A stretch of 28,579 nt of DNA. Origin: Sphingobacteriia bacterium. GTDB lineage: Bacteria; Bacteroidota; Bacteroidia; Chitinophagales; Chitinophagaceae. The position numbers and the translations under genes are program-made. Within the stretch, counting starts at the first letter, position 1; each line of letters opens with the position of its first letter. The notes beneath the pieces were generated by a model that saw only the letters and a program-made list of their open reading frames with translations, was not told where the DNA came from and searched no databases. Location: contig REAV01000075.1 of NCBI GenBank assembly GCA_004294465.1, forward strand, positions 1 to 28,579, read 5' to 3'. Of this stretch, positions 15,340-22,997 are shown piece after piece.

Positions 15340-16428
15340 TTATTGGAGGAGTTGAATTAACAGATTCAATTCTTCTATAGAATTAAAAGCATGCAAAATA
15401 ATTCTTAGTCGCTCACTATTCTTTGGCACTGTTGGATACAAAATAGCCCTCACATCTAATCCAGCATCCTGCAATTGATTGGCCAATGATTTTACAGCTT
15501 CATTTCCTGGAACAATCACAATTTGTATAGGAGTATTGGATGGTAATTTTTCGAATCGAATAGCAGCCAGATTAAACCGATGAATCAATTGTTGAATTGA
15601 TGCTCTTTCATTGTCCATCTTTGGAAACAACCTATATGATGCTTGAATGGCAGCTATTGCCATTGGGGGCAATGCAGTTGAATAAATAAAACTCCTGGCA
15701 AAATTGATCAGGTAATTTTTTAAATTAGCAGTGCCAAGAACTACAGCACCATGGCAACCCAGGGCTTTTCCAAATGTATGCACTCGTGCAAAAACACGTT
15801 CCGTTAATCCACTGGATTGAACCAATCCCTCTCCCCTTTTTCCGATCACACCTGTTGCATGCGCTTCGTCAATAATTAAATGTGCATGGTATTTCTCTGC
15901 AATGCTGACCAGCTCATGCAAATCGGCAAGGTCTCCATCCATACTAAAAACAGATTCTGTAACAATAAAAATAGTTCCAGTTGCATTTGTTAGTTTCTGT
16001 TCAAGATCTATACAATTATTGTGTTCAAAAGAAAATGATTTAGCCAGTGACAATCTGATGCCATCTCTGATAGATGCATGACATAAATAATCGTACAAAA
16101 TAGTATCTCCTCGTTGAGGAACAGAAGACAATAATCCAATATTGGCATCGTATCCCGAATTAAAAATCAATCCTGTTTCCGCTTGATGAAAATGGGCAAT
16201 TTCTGCTTCAACTTGTTCAATCAGTGCATCATTTCCAGACAATAGTCTGGACCCCATCGAACCATGAGCTAAATGCTGATTGTTAATTTGAATTAATTGA
16301 TGATGAACAATTCCTAAATAATCATTGGAATGAAAATCTACTTTATCGGAAGGCAATCGTAAAGTACGAAATGCATTATTGGCCTTTCTTTCGTTTAATT
16401 TGCCTTCTAAAAATTGATCATTATACAT
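15340..16428 (-). CDS. bioF: 8-amino-7-oxononanoate synthase (alpha-oxoamine synthase family)
   Basis: BioF condenses pimeloyl-thioester with L-alanine, using PLP, at the first ring-forming step of biotin synthesis. The 362-residue protein has FHSNDYLGI near residue 35, SGNDALIEQVEAEIA with the family helix, NSGYDANIGLL, H117 in DYLCHASI, D187 and H190 in IIDEAHATGVIG, and the PLP-lysine K221 in HTFGKALGCHGAV. These define the alpha-oxoamine synthases, which also include 2-amino-3-ketobutyrate ligase and serine palmitoyltransferase. Its short length and N-terminus fit BioF best. No other bio gene is near it. A TAGTTTTG -7-like sequence (16433-16440) lies 5 bases upstream of the ATG. Confidence 0.85.
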   Translation of the reverse strand: MYNDQFLEGKLNERKANNAFRTLRLPSDKVDFHSNDYLGIVHHQLIQINNQHLAHGSMGSRLLSGNDALIEQVEAEIAHFHQAETGLIFNSGYDANIGLLSSVPQRGDTILYDYLCHASIRDGIRLSLAKSFSFEHNNCIDLEQKLTNATGTIFIVTESVFSMDGDLADLHELVSIAEKYHAHLIIDEAHATGVIGKRGEGLVQSSGLTERVFARVHTFGKALGCHGAVVLGTANLKNYLINFARSFIYSTALPPMAIAAIQASYRLFPKMDNERASIQQLIHRFNLAAIRFEKLPSNTPIQIVIVPGNEAVKSLANQLQDAGLDVRAILYPTVPKNSERLRIILHAFNSIEELNLLIQLLQ

Positions 16429-16502
16429 CTTTCAAAACTAACTAAAATGGCTTATTGAAATCGGGATAATTGTAACTAGATTGCAGTTTTAATTTTTCAC
16501 TT

Positions 16503-17117
16503 ATGCAAGACGAATTATCGCAACACACAAAAAATATTCTGGGATTACAACTCCCAACAGATCCTCGCTGGGTAGACCTAACTACCATTTCATTGGAAGC
16601 CATTTTAACTGACCATGCTTACTGTGAACAGAAAGCCGCTTTAACCTGTATTTCTTTAATTCAACGGTATTCAGATAGAAAAGAACTGGTTCAAGAATTA
16701 GCACCAATTGTAACGGAAGAATGGGGGCATTTTAGATTGGTTTTAGCTGAATTAGAAAAAAGAGGGTTGCATTTTGGCAAACAACGAAAAGACGAATATG
16801 TAAATCAGTTATTATTATTTCAAAAAAAAGGGGGCCATATCGATGATCGCATGTTAGATCAACTCTTAACGATGGCATTAATAGAAGCAAGAAGTTGTGA
16901 GCGATTTAAAAGACTAAGTGAAGGATTAAATGACCCTTATCTTCAATCATTCTATAGAAGATTCATGGAAAGCGAAGCAGGTCATTATACCCTCTTCATT
17001 AATTTAGCAGACCTATATATCCCAAAAGAGAAAGTTAGAAAACGCTGGAAGGAATGGCTGGCGCATGAAATAGTTATCATGAAAGACCTAACATTAAGAG
17101 GCGATCGAATCCATTAA
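16503..17117 (+). CDS. miaE: tRNA-(ms2io6A37) hydroxylase
   Basis: MiaE is an oxygen-dependent non-haem diiron enzyme that hydroxylates the isopentenyl chain of ms2i6A37 in tRNA. The 204-residue protein shows the ferritin-like ligand set: E42 in DHAYCEQKAA, E73 and H76 in EEWGHF, E128 in LIEARSCERF, and E158 with H161 in ESEAGHY. Length and the closing helix (RKRWKEWLAHE) agree with the family. It acts downstream of MiaA, encoded in the same window at 759-1715, and of MiaB, not seen here. It is divergent from bioF with a 74-base gap and is followed by a strong hairpin shared with the OmpA gene. Confidence 0.92.
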   Translation: MQDELSQHTKNILGLQLPTDPRWVDLTTISLEAILTDHAYCEQKAALTCISLIQRYSDRKELVQELAPIVTEEWGHFRLVLAELEKRGLHFGKQRKDEYVNQLLLFQKKGGHIDDRMLDQLLTMALIEARSCERFKRLSEGLNDPYLQSFYRRFMESEAGHYTLFINLADLYIPKEKVRKRWKEWLAHEIVIMKDLTLRGDRIH

Positions 17118-17167
17118 TTGATCAAATCGACTAAATAAATAATCATTCTTCTTTCATTTGAATGCAT

Positions 17168-17202
17168 AAAAAAACCTTCCTGAAAATTCAGGAAGGTTTT
17201 TT
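17168..17202. terminator. Bidirectional rho-independent terminator between miaE and the OmpA gene
   Basis: CCTTCCTGAA (17175-17184) and TTCAGGAAGG (17187-17196) form a perfect 10-bp stem flanked by an A-run on the left and a T-run on the right. It can thus end transcription of miaE on the plus strand and of the OmpA-family gene on the minus strand. Confidence 0.9.
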
Positions 17203-17220
17203 AGTATGATGTTTATAGAA

Positions 17221-18576
17221 TTAAAGTTCCTGAACTCTGAACTCAACCCTTCTATTTGCAGTTTTACCTTTTGCGGTTTTGTTATCAGCAATTGGTTTAC
17301 TGCTTCCAAATCCTTCAGTCAATAATCTATCCGCAGCTATTTTTCTGCTAAACAAGTAAGCCTTAACTGAAGAGGCTCTCTTCAATGACAATGGCTTATT
17401 GATTTTATCAGAACCAGTGTTATCTGTATGACCTTCTACATATAATTTCAATGAAGGATACTCATTCATAGCTTTAACCACTTTCTCTAATTCAACTTTA
17501 GATCCTTTAGTTAATACGGAGCTACCAGTTACAAACAATACTTTCTTATTATCAAAATTGTATTGCTTTCCTAATTCAGGACAACCGTTATTAGCTACAG
17601 TACCTTTTACAGTAGGACACTTATCTTCTTCATCATTTACAGTATCTCCGTCTGTATCAGGAATAGGACATCCCTGGTAACGAGCTAAACCTGGAACAGT
17701 AGGACACTTATCTTCTTCATCATTGATACCATCTTTATCAGTATCAGGAATAGGACATCCTTGGTATTTAGCAATACCTTTTACAGTAGGACATTTATCA
17801 TTTTCATCATTGATTCCGTCTCCATCAGTATCTGGTACAGGACATCCTTGGTATTTAGCAACACCTGGAACTGTAGGACATTTGTCATTTTTATCCAAAA
17901 TGCCATCTCCATCAGTATCTTTTTCAACAACTGGAGGTGGTGGTGGTGGCGGAGGAGCTACAACTACTACAGGTTTTGGTTTATCCTTTAAAGGAGAAGC
18001 AATTCCAATAGTATATGCCATATGGTTTACAGCTAAATTAGAAATACCTGGTCTAAACAACATCTGGGTATTGATAAAAGTACCTTCGCCCAATCCGATT
18101 TGTAAACCCAAACCAGTATTAGCTTGAGCTGCAAAATAAGTGCCACCATACATAGATGCACCTAAGCCCAAAGTAATATAAGGAACCACCAAATATTGAT
18201 CAGTCAATAACTTAACATTGATGTTCGCATCAGCTTCTAATAAAAATTTAGATGTTGTTGAAGGAGCTACTCCAGACTTAGAATAAAAAGGATATCTGGT
18301 AAAAGTTCCTCCCAAAGACCCCATAAAATCAATATTCTCAGTAAGTCCTTCGAAATATTGAATTGCCAATCCAGGTGTCATTTCTGAAGATTTTGCCCAT
18401 TTGTTATTCGAAAGAATATCAGACAAAGATGTTTTACTGATTCTATCAGCAGTAAACATATCATTCAGAAAAAAAGACACACCTAAACTTGGTCTTTTTT
18501 TATAACTAGTTGGGCCTTGAGCAAAAGTTGCTGAGGCAAGACCTACAACCAATAAAGAAAACAAAAATTTCTTCAT
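17221..18576 (-). CDS. OmpA-family outer-membrane protein with thrombospondin type 3 repeats
   Basis: The 451-residue protein starts with a signal peptide (MKKFLFSLLVVGLASATFAQ, cleavage after TFA or AQ likely). Residues ~25-200 look like an outer-membrane beta-barrel; an eight-proline linker lies at 208-215; four calcium-binding thrombospondin type 3 repeats of exactly 29 residues start at 220, 249, 278 and 307 (DTDGDGIND-type); the OmpA peptidoglycan-binding domain takes the rest, with D385 in GHTDNTG and R400 in LSLKRASSV contacting diaminopimelate. It should anchor the outer membrane to the wall. The ATG at 18576 gives a complete signal peptide. A TATTTTTG -7 element and an A/T-rich leader upstream fit strong expression. 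The exact biological role of this paralogue is not known. Confidence 0.92.
   Translation of the reverse strand: MKKFLFSLLVVGLASATFAQGPTSYKKRPSLGVSFFLNDMFTADRISKTSLSDILSNNKWAKSSEMTPGLAIQYFEGLTENIDFMGSLGGTFTRYPFYSKSGVAPSTTSKFLLEADANINVKLLTDQYLVVPYITLGLGASMYGGTYFAAQANTGLGLQIGLGEGTFINTQMLFRPGISNLAVNHMAYTIGIASPLKDKPKPVVVVAPPPPPPPPVVEKDTDGDGILDKNDKCPTVPGVAKYQGCPVPDTDGDGINDENDKCPTVKGIAKYQGCPIPDTDKDGINDEEDKCPTVPGLARYQGCPIPDTDGDTVNDEEDKCPTVKGTVANNGCPELGKQYNFDNKKVLFVTGSSVLTKGSKVELEKVVKAMNEYPSLKLYVEGHTDNTGSDKINKPLSLKRASSVKAYLFSRKIAADRLLTEGFGSSKPIADNKTAKGKTANRRVEFRVQEL
17575..17919 (-). repeat. Four tandem 87-bp repeats coding for thrombospondin type 3 units
   Basis: The units start at 17919, 17832, 17745 and 17658 on the minus strand, an exact 87-base period (29 codons). 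Units 1-3 are close at DNA level (for example the GGACATCC(C/T)TGGTA segment recurs), unit 4 has diverged in its second half. Recombination could change copy number without breaking the reading frame. Confidence 0.85.
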
Positions 18577-18599
18577 AAACAGTTTTTTATTAATTCTTG

Positions 18600-18607
18600 C
18601 AAAAATA
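18600..18607 (-). promoter_or_regulatory. Candidate -7 element for the OmpA-family gene
   Basis: TATTTTTG on the minus strand fits TAnnTTTG and lies 23 bases upstream of the ATG at 18576. A T-rich but not perfect -33 region lies about 20 bases further up. The leader between is A/T-rich with no Shine-Dalgarno sequence, as is usual in this phylum. Confidence 0.5.
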
Positions 18608-18642
18608 CAGTTAGAATTTGATTTTTTAAAATTAAGATAACT

Positions 18643-19146
18643 TTATCTTTTAATATTTCCTTTATTTATAGGGGGTTCAATTACTTCTAATTTGACTTTT
18701 GTAAGCCCAGCTTCCATAAAATCGAGCTTTTTGGCTGCAGACCTACTTAGATCTATCACACGTCCTTTCTTTTTCATGGAAGGATGCATTCGGTCATTAA
18801 TTCTAACCACCACTGTTTTGCCATTTTTAAGGTTGGTTACTTTAACCCAGGTATTGAGTTTAAGGTTATTACTTGCACCTGTAAGCTTATTATTTCGGAA
18901 TATTTCACCTGTGGCCGTTTTTGTGCCATCTAAGTTAGCACTGTAAAAACTAGCTATTCCTTTTACAACTTTCCCTGTTAACAACAATGAATCAGCCAGT
19001 TTTACAGAATCAATACTGGTTACCACTGTAGTATCTATGGGCAACAAAACAGTATCTTTTTTAATTGTATGCTGTATTGTATCGGCTTGTGCCAATGTGG
19101 AACTTGAAATTAGAATGGATATAAGTACCCAAAAAAAATTTATCAT
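18643..19146 (-). CDS. RlpA-like septal ring / double-psi beta-barrel protein
   Basis: The 167-residue protein has an N-terminal signal peptide (FFWVLISILISSSTLAQA), a Thr/Asp-rich spacer (about 22-55), and a double-psi beta-barrel domain: GIASFYSANLDGTKTATGE, LTGASNNLKLNTWVKVTNL and VVVRINDRMHPSMKKKGRVID, closing with LSRSAAKKLDF. These are RlpA signatures; E. coli RlpA binds, and Pseudomonas RlpA cleaves, denuded peptidoglycan at the septum. The usual catalytic H.GKKTA.GE segment is here changed to DGTKTATGE, and no SPOR domain follows, so it may bind rather than cut the wall. It sits 66 bases upstream of the OmpA gene, a sensible envelope neighbour. Confidence 0.85.
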   Translation of the reverse strand: MINFFWVLISILISSSTLAQADTIQHTIKKDTVLLPIDTTVVTSIDSVKLADSLLLTGKVVKGIASFYSANLDGTKTATGEIFRNNKLTGASNNLKLNTWVKVTNLKNGKTVVVRINDRMHPSMKKKGRVIDLSRSAAKKLDFMEAGLTKVKLEVIEPPINKGNIKR

Positions 19147-19201
19147 AAATCAGTTTAAATGAAGAAATAGTACTAGGAGGGCTAGATTAAAGAAAAATCC
19201 T

Positions 19202-19233
19202 TACCCCATAGAACCGGGGTATTGCCAAATTTA
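19202..19233 (-). promoter_or_regulatory. Candidate -7 element and leader hairpin of the rlpA-like gene
   Basis: On the minus strand TAAATTTG (19233-19226) fits the -7 consensus; about five bases further on, TACCCC (19221-19216) pairs with GGGGTA (19207-19202) around an 8-base loop. If the -7 element is used, the hairpin lies at the extreme 5' end of the rlpA-like mRNA. The alternative is that it is a weak terminator for the aromatic operon, since a short T-run follows at about 19193-19197. Confidence 0.4.
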
Positions 19234-19328
19234 GTGCCAAAAGGGATGAAAACAGAAAGAAAATTAGATATAACAACTTAACGCTATTTATATCAATTAC
19301 TTACATATACAGAAAAAATGTAGTTTTA

Positions 19329-19634
19329 TTAAATATTAGTTACTTCAACAACAGCATCTAAATTTAATGCTCCATGAATATGAGGGAAAACCTCGTTTAT
19401 TGATCCAGCCAATTCAAAAATCAAGGGTCTTTCCACTTTTTCTTTTTGAATTTTTAATTTAACCAACCCAGTTTGACCAACATAGTATCTTTCTAAAACC
19501 CCCTCAACTTGGCCTTCGGTACTGCAATGCATAAAACCCTCTACGGCTAATGTATCAGCTTCATACTGTCCTTTTTCAACCGCTTCTTCCCACTGCTTCT
19601 TTGTGGTTACATGATAAATATAATCTGAATCCAT
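19329..19634 (-). CDS. DUF952 family protein
   Basis: A 101-residue cytoplasmic protein that matches the DUF952 family, seen in YIYHVTTKKQWEEA at the N-terminus, EGFMHCSTEGQVEGV around residues 32-46 and VFPHIHGALNLDAVVEV at the end. Conserved histidines in HCS and HIHG and the fold type (related to ADP-ribosyl-transferring folds in structural surveys) hint at nucleotide binding, but no function is established. It begins 9 bases after aroC and is therefore the last gene of the aromatic run; nothing in its sequence links it to that pathway. Confidence 0.85.
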   Translation of the reverse strand: MDSDYIYHVTTKKQWEEAVEKGQYEADTLAVEGFMHCSTEGQVEGVLERYYVGQTGLVKLKIQKEKVERPLIFELAGSINEVFPHIHGALNLDAVVEVTNI

Positions 19635-19643
19635 ACCCTTAAT

Positions 19644-20642
19644 TTAAATAATTCTTGATATACGCTGCTCTAATAACATCAAATCGGCCATAATTATTGC
19701 GGTAACTGCTTCCAAAACCACCGGAACCCTAAGGGCAATACATAAATCATGCCTTCCTTTAATGGAAAATGTTTCTACTTCCTTGGTTTCCCAATTCCAG
19801 GATTGCTGCTCTTTTGGAGTAGATGAAGTAGGTTTTACAGCAATTCTAAAAACCAGCTGATTTCCATTGGTAATTCCTCCAACTATTCCCCCGGCATGGT
19901 TAGTGCTTGTTTTCCCTTCTGCATTTTCTAAAGCATCATTATGATCAACTCCATACATTTTAGCTGCAGCAAAACCTGTTCCAAACTCAATTCCTCTAAC
20001 TGCTGGAATAGCAAAAACGGCATGACTAATTAAAGATTCTACTGAATCAAAGAAATGTTCGCCTAGTCCAATAGGCAACCCATTTACCTCGCATTCCACT
20101 ATACCACCCACACTGTCTTTTTGATCGATTGCTTTTTGTAAACCTTTCTCTGTGTCTTTCTCTCCGGCAATTTCAGTTACTTTAGCCTTTGCAATAACTC
20201 CCGCTCCTTTCAATAATTTTTTGGCAATTACACCTGCAGCAACTAAACATACGGTGAGCCTTCCGCTAAAATGTCCTCCCCCTCTAAAGTCTTCATTTCC
20301 ACCATATTTTTCATGAGCAGTAAAGTCTGCATGTCCTGGTCTTGGCACTGCTCTTTGTTTTTCGTAGTCCCCACTTCTGGTATTGTTATTTTCAAATAAA
20401 ATGGTGATAGGAGCACCTGTTGTTTTTCCATTAAAAATACCGGACTTGAAAATGGGCAAATCATCTTCTTTCCGAGGAGTAGTTCCTTTTTGTATACCAC
20501 CTTTTCTTCTTTCGGTATCTTCTACAAAATCCGCAACCTCCAGTGGCAGGCCGGCCGGGCATCCATCTATTACTACTCCCACACTCTCTCCATGAGATTC
20601 ACCAAAAATATGTACTCGAAATAAGCGACCAAAAGAGTTCAT
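19644..20642 (-). CDS. aroC: Chorismate synthase
   Basis: AroC removes phosphate from EPSP to make chorismate, using reduced FMN without net redox change. The 332-residue protein has the signatures FGRLFRVHIFGESHGESVG (with catalytic H17) at the N-terminus, RPGHADFTAHEKYG and DFRGGGHFSGRLT around residues 100-130 for FMN and EPSP binding, and ALRVPVVLEAVTAIIMADLML near the C-terminus. It is slightly shorter than the usual ~350-360. It follows aroA by 35 bases, and together they perform the last two steps of the shikimate pathway. Confidence 0.97.
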   Translation of the reverse strand: MNSFGRLFRVHIFGESHGESVGVVIDGCPAGLPLEVADFVEDTERRKGGIQKGTTPRKEDDLPIFKSGIFNGKTTGAPITILFENNNTRSGDYEKQRAVPRPGHADFTAHEKYGGNEDFRGGGHFSGRLTVCLVAAGVIAKKLLKGAGVIAKAKVTEIAGEKDTEKGLQKAIDQKDSVGGIVECEVNGLPIGLGEHFFDSVESLISHAVFAIPAVRGIEFGTGFAAAKMYGVDHNDALENAEGKTSTNHAGGIVGGITNGNQLVFRIAVKPTSSTPKEQQSWNWETKEVETFSIKGRHDLCIALRVPVVLEAVTAIIMADLMLLEQRISRII

Positions 20643-20677
20643 AAAATAGAATTTATCAATAACAAAATGGAATACTT

Positions 20678-21952
20678 TTATTTAACTGTCACCCCTAATG
20701 CTTGTAAATGTTCAAAAAAATTAGGATAAGATTTATTGATTGCGTCTGCATTTTCAATACATACTGGTCCTTCAGATTTCAAAGCAGCAACTGCACAAGC
20801 CATAGCAATTCTATGATCATGTCTTGAATGTACGGTGGTACTTTTTATTGTTGCTTTTGATGAACCCTTTATCAACATCAAATCTCCTTGCAACTGAATG
20901 TTAATTCCCAATTTAGCAAACTCTTCTTGTAAAGTAAGTCCTCTATCACTTTCTTTATGCGCCAATCGATTGACTCCTTCAATCACCGTGGTTCCCTCGC
21001 AATAAGCTGCCAAAGCAACCAATGGAGGAAATAAATCAGGACAATCCGTTGCATTAAAATGAAAAGCTTTCAAAGGCAATGGACCGATTGATATTTGTTT
21101 TTCTTCAACAGATAATGAAGCACCTGCATCCATTAACGCTTTTAAAATGGCCTTATCTGCTTGAGTAGAAAAAACATCTAATCCAGTAATGATAATATTT
21201 CCAGCAATTGCTCCTGCAACCAACAAAAATGCTGCACCACTCCAATCTCCTTCTACCTGATAGGTACGAATATTTTTAGTTGATTCATTTGATTGTTTGG
21301 TAAAATGAAAAGCCTGGTAATCATCATTTACAATTTCCCATCCAAAATGTTTCATTACTGCTAATGTAAGATCTATATAAGGACGGCTTTTTAAATTATT
21401 CACTTTTATTGTAACCCCATCTGCACCTGCAGCTGCAAAAGCCATTAATAACCCAGTTAAAAACTGAGAACTTAAAGAGCCATCAATTTCAATATTAGCA
21501 GGAGTTAATGGCCCTTTTATGTTTATAGGAAGCTTGCCAGCATTCGATTCAATAGTTATTCCTAATTGAGGAAAAATTTCATCAAAAAAACCCATCGGTC
21601 TTGTTAATAAACTTCCTGATCCGTTGATTTGAATTGATTGATTGTTCAGCGCAGCTAATGGGGTAAACATTCTGATACCCAAACCACTTTCGCCACAATT
21701 CATTTCATTGGAAATGGGGGAAACGCCATTTGATTGAATGATTAAATCACCATTACTATTGTATTGAATAATTGCACCTAATTTTTGAATTACTTCAATT
21801 GCTGCAAGATCATCATTGCTGATACCCGGATTGATAATGCGGGTTTCTCCCTTTACTAATAAAGCAGCAGCACAAGCTCTTTGCATACTGCTTTTACTGG
21901 CAGCTGCCCTGAGTGTACCACTTATTAAAGATGGATAAATCGTTTTATTCAT
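20678..21952 (-). CDS. aroA: 3-phosphoshikimate 1-carboxyvinyltransferase (EPSP synthase)
   Basis: AroA transfers enolpyruvyl from PEP to shikimate-3-phosphate. Seen in the 424-residue protein: the N-terminal SGTLRAAASKSSMQRACAAA with the conserved K and S/R, NCGESGLGIRMF (about 64-75), DGSLSSQFLTGLLMA (about 137-151), the RLAHKESDR motif with catalytic Lys/Glu, and SRHDHRIAMA near the C-terminus. The GNAGT loop typical of glyphosate-sensitive class I enzymes reads CGESGLG here, as in other Bacteroidetes. It begins 15 bases after aroB and is part of the operon. Identity is secure. Confidence 0.96.
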   Translation of the reverse strand: MNKTIYPSLISGTLRAAASKSSMQRACAAALLVKGETRIINPGISNDDLAAIEVIQKLGAIIQYNSNGDLIIQSNGVSPISNEMNCGESGLGIRMFTPLAALNNQSIQINGSGSLLTRPMGFFDEIFPQLGITIESNAGKLPINIKGPLTPANIEIDGSLSSQFLTGLLMAFAAAGADGVTIKVNNLKSRPYIDLTLAVMKHFGWEIVNDDYQAFHFTKQSNESTKNIRTYQVEGDWSGAAFLLVAGAIAGNIIITGLDVFSTQADKAILKALMDAGASLSVEEKQISIGPLPLKAFHFNATDCPDLFPPLVALAAYCEGTTVIEGVNRLAHKESDRGLTLQEEFAKLGINIQLQGDLMLIKGSSKATIKSTTVHSRHDHRIAMACAVAALKSEGPVCIENADAINKSYPNFFEHLQALGVTVK

Positions 21953-21967
21953 AAAAAACTAAAGCCT

Positions 21968-22993
21968 TTATGATTGCAATTTTTTGAAAATGTCTTTGAG
22001 TTGTACCAATAATAAAGGCTGTATTACTCCTTTCCCAATTTTTTCTAAGAGAATATAATTGATGGAAACATTTTCTTTTTTCTTGTCTTTCAATAAAACC
22101 TTAAAAGCCTTATTGGTATCAAAATCTACTATTGTTGGTAATCCATATTTATCTAGCAATGCAACTACTTCATCCGTCCCTTTAAAAAATTTCAATTGAT
22201 GAGACATGATGGAAGCATAAGTCATACCAATACTGATTGCCTGACCATGACTCAATTCATACATATTCTCAATAGCATGTCCAAGCGTGTGTCCAAAATT
22301 CAACAGCTTTCGATCTGCTTTTTCAAACTCATCTTTAACTACCACGCCCGCTTTTAATAACGCGTTTTTTTGAACCAATTTTGAAATGGCCATTTTATCT
22401 TTTCGATAACCTGATAAACTGTTCAATTGAAGCTCTTTAAACATGCTGGCATCTTTTATACATGCATGTTTGATGATTTCTGCAAACCCATTCTGCCATT
22501 CAGCAATAGGTAAAGTTTTTAAAAAACTATAATCATAAATCAGAAAAGAGGGTTGTCGAATAAGCCCAACCATATTTTTATATACTCCAACATCAATTCC
22601 ATTTTTTCCTCCAATAGAAGCATCTACCATTGCCAATAATGAAGTTGGAACAAAACCAAATTCGATTCCTCGCATATAAATACCAGCAACATATCCGGTA
22701 ATATCAGTAATTACACCACCGCCAACTCCAATCAAAACCGATTGCCGGTCTGCTCCCATCGCCAACAACTGATCGATTATAACATCAACAGTTTGCTGAA
22801 CTTTAAATTGTTCTCCAGGCTTGAGCACAATGGTATTCCAGCCTTTCAACTTTTTTTTGTGAGCTTCAAAAACATGTTCATCCGTAATAATGATGGCTTG
22901 CTCTCTTGAAACTAATTTGTCTAACAGCAAAAAATCAGCATCAAAATAGAAGCTAGTTGATTTTCCAGAAAATTGAATTTTTTTGGTAACCAT
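21968..22993 (-). CDS. aroB: 3-dehydroquinate synthase
   Basis: AroB converts DAHP to 3-dehydroquinate with NAD and a divalent metal. The 341-residue protein has the NAD-binding stretch GVGGGVITDITGYVAGIYMRG in part (about 91-110), PTSLLAMVDASIGGKNGID (about 116-134), the metal site residues in GFAEIIKHACI (E, K, H), and NFGHTLGHAIE (histidine ligands). Length is near the usual 345-365. It starts 4 bases after the DAHP synthase gene stops and performs the next step, so the gene order follows the pathway. Confidence 0.96.
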   Translation of the reverse strand: MVTKKIQFSGKSTSFYFDADFLLLDKLVSREQAIIITDEHVFEAHKKKLKGWNTIVLKPGEQFKVQQTVDVIIDQLLAMGADRQSVLIGVGGGVITDITGYVAGIYMRGIEFGFVPTSLLAMVDASIGGKNGIDVGVYKNMVGLIRQPSFLIYDYSFLKTLPIAEWQNGFAEIIKHACIKDASMFKELQLNSLSGYRKDKMAISKLVQKNALLKAGVVVKDEFEKADRKLLNFGHTLGHAIENMYELSHGQAISIGMTYASIMSHQLKFFKGTDEVVALLDKYGLPTIVDFDTNKAFKVLLKDKKKENVSINYILLEKIGKGVIQPLLLVQLKDIFKKLQS

Positions 22994-22997
22994 TCAC

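Noticed and set aside
17723..18127. Plus-strand open frame of 134 codons opposite the OmpA gene
   Set aside because: It is antisense to the thrombospondin repeats and the proline linker (hence its Gly run); codon pattern follows the real gene on the minus strand.
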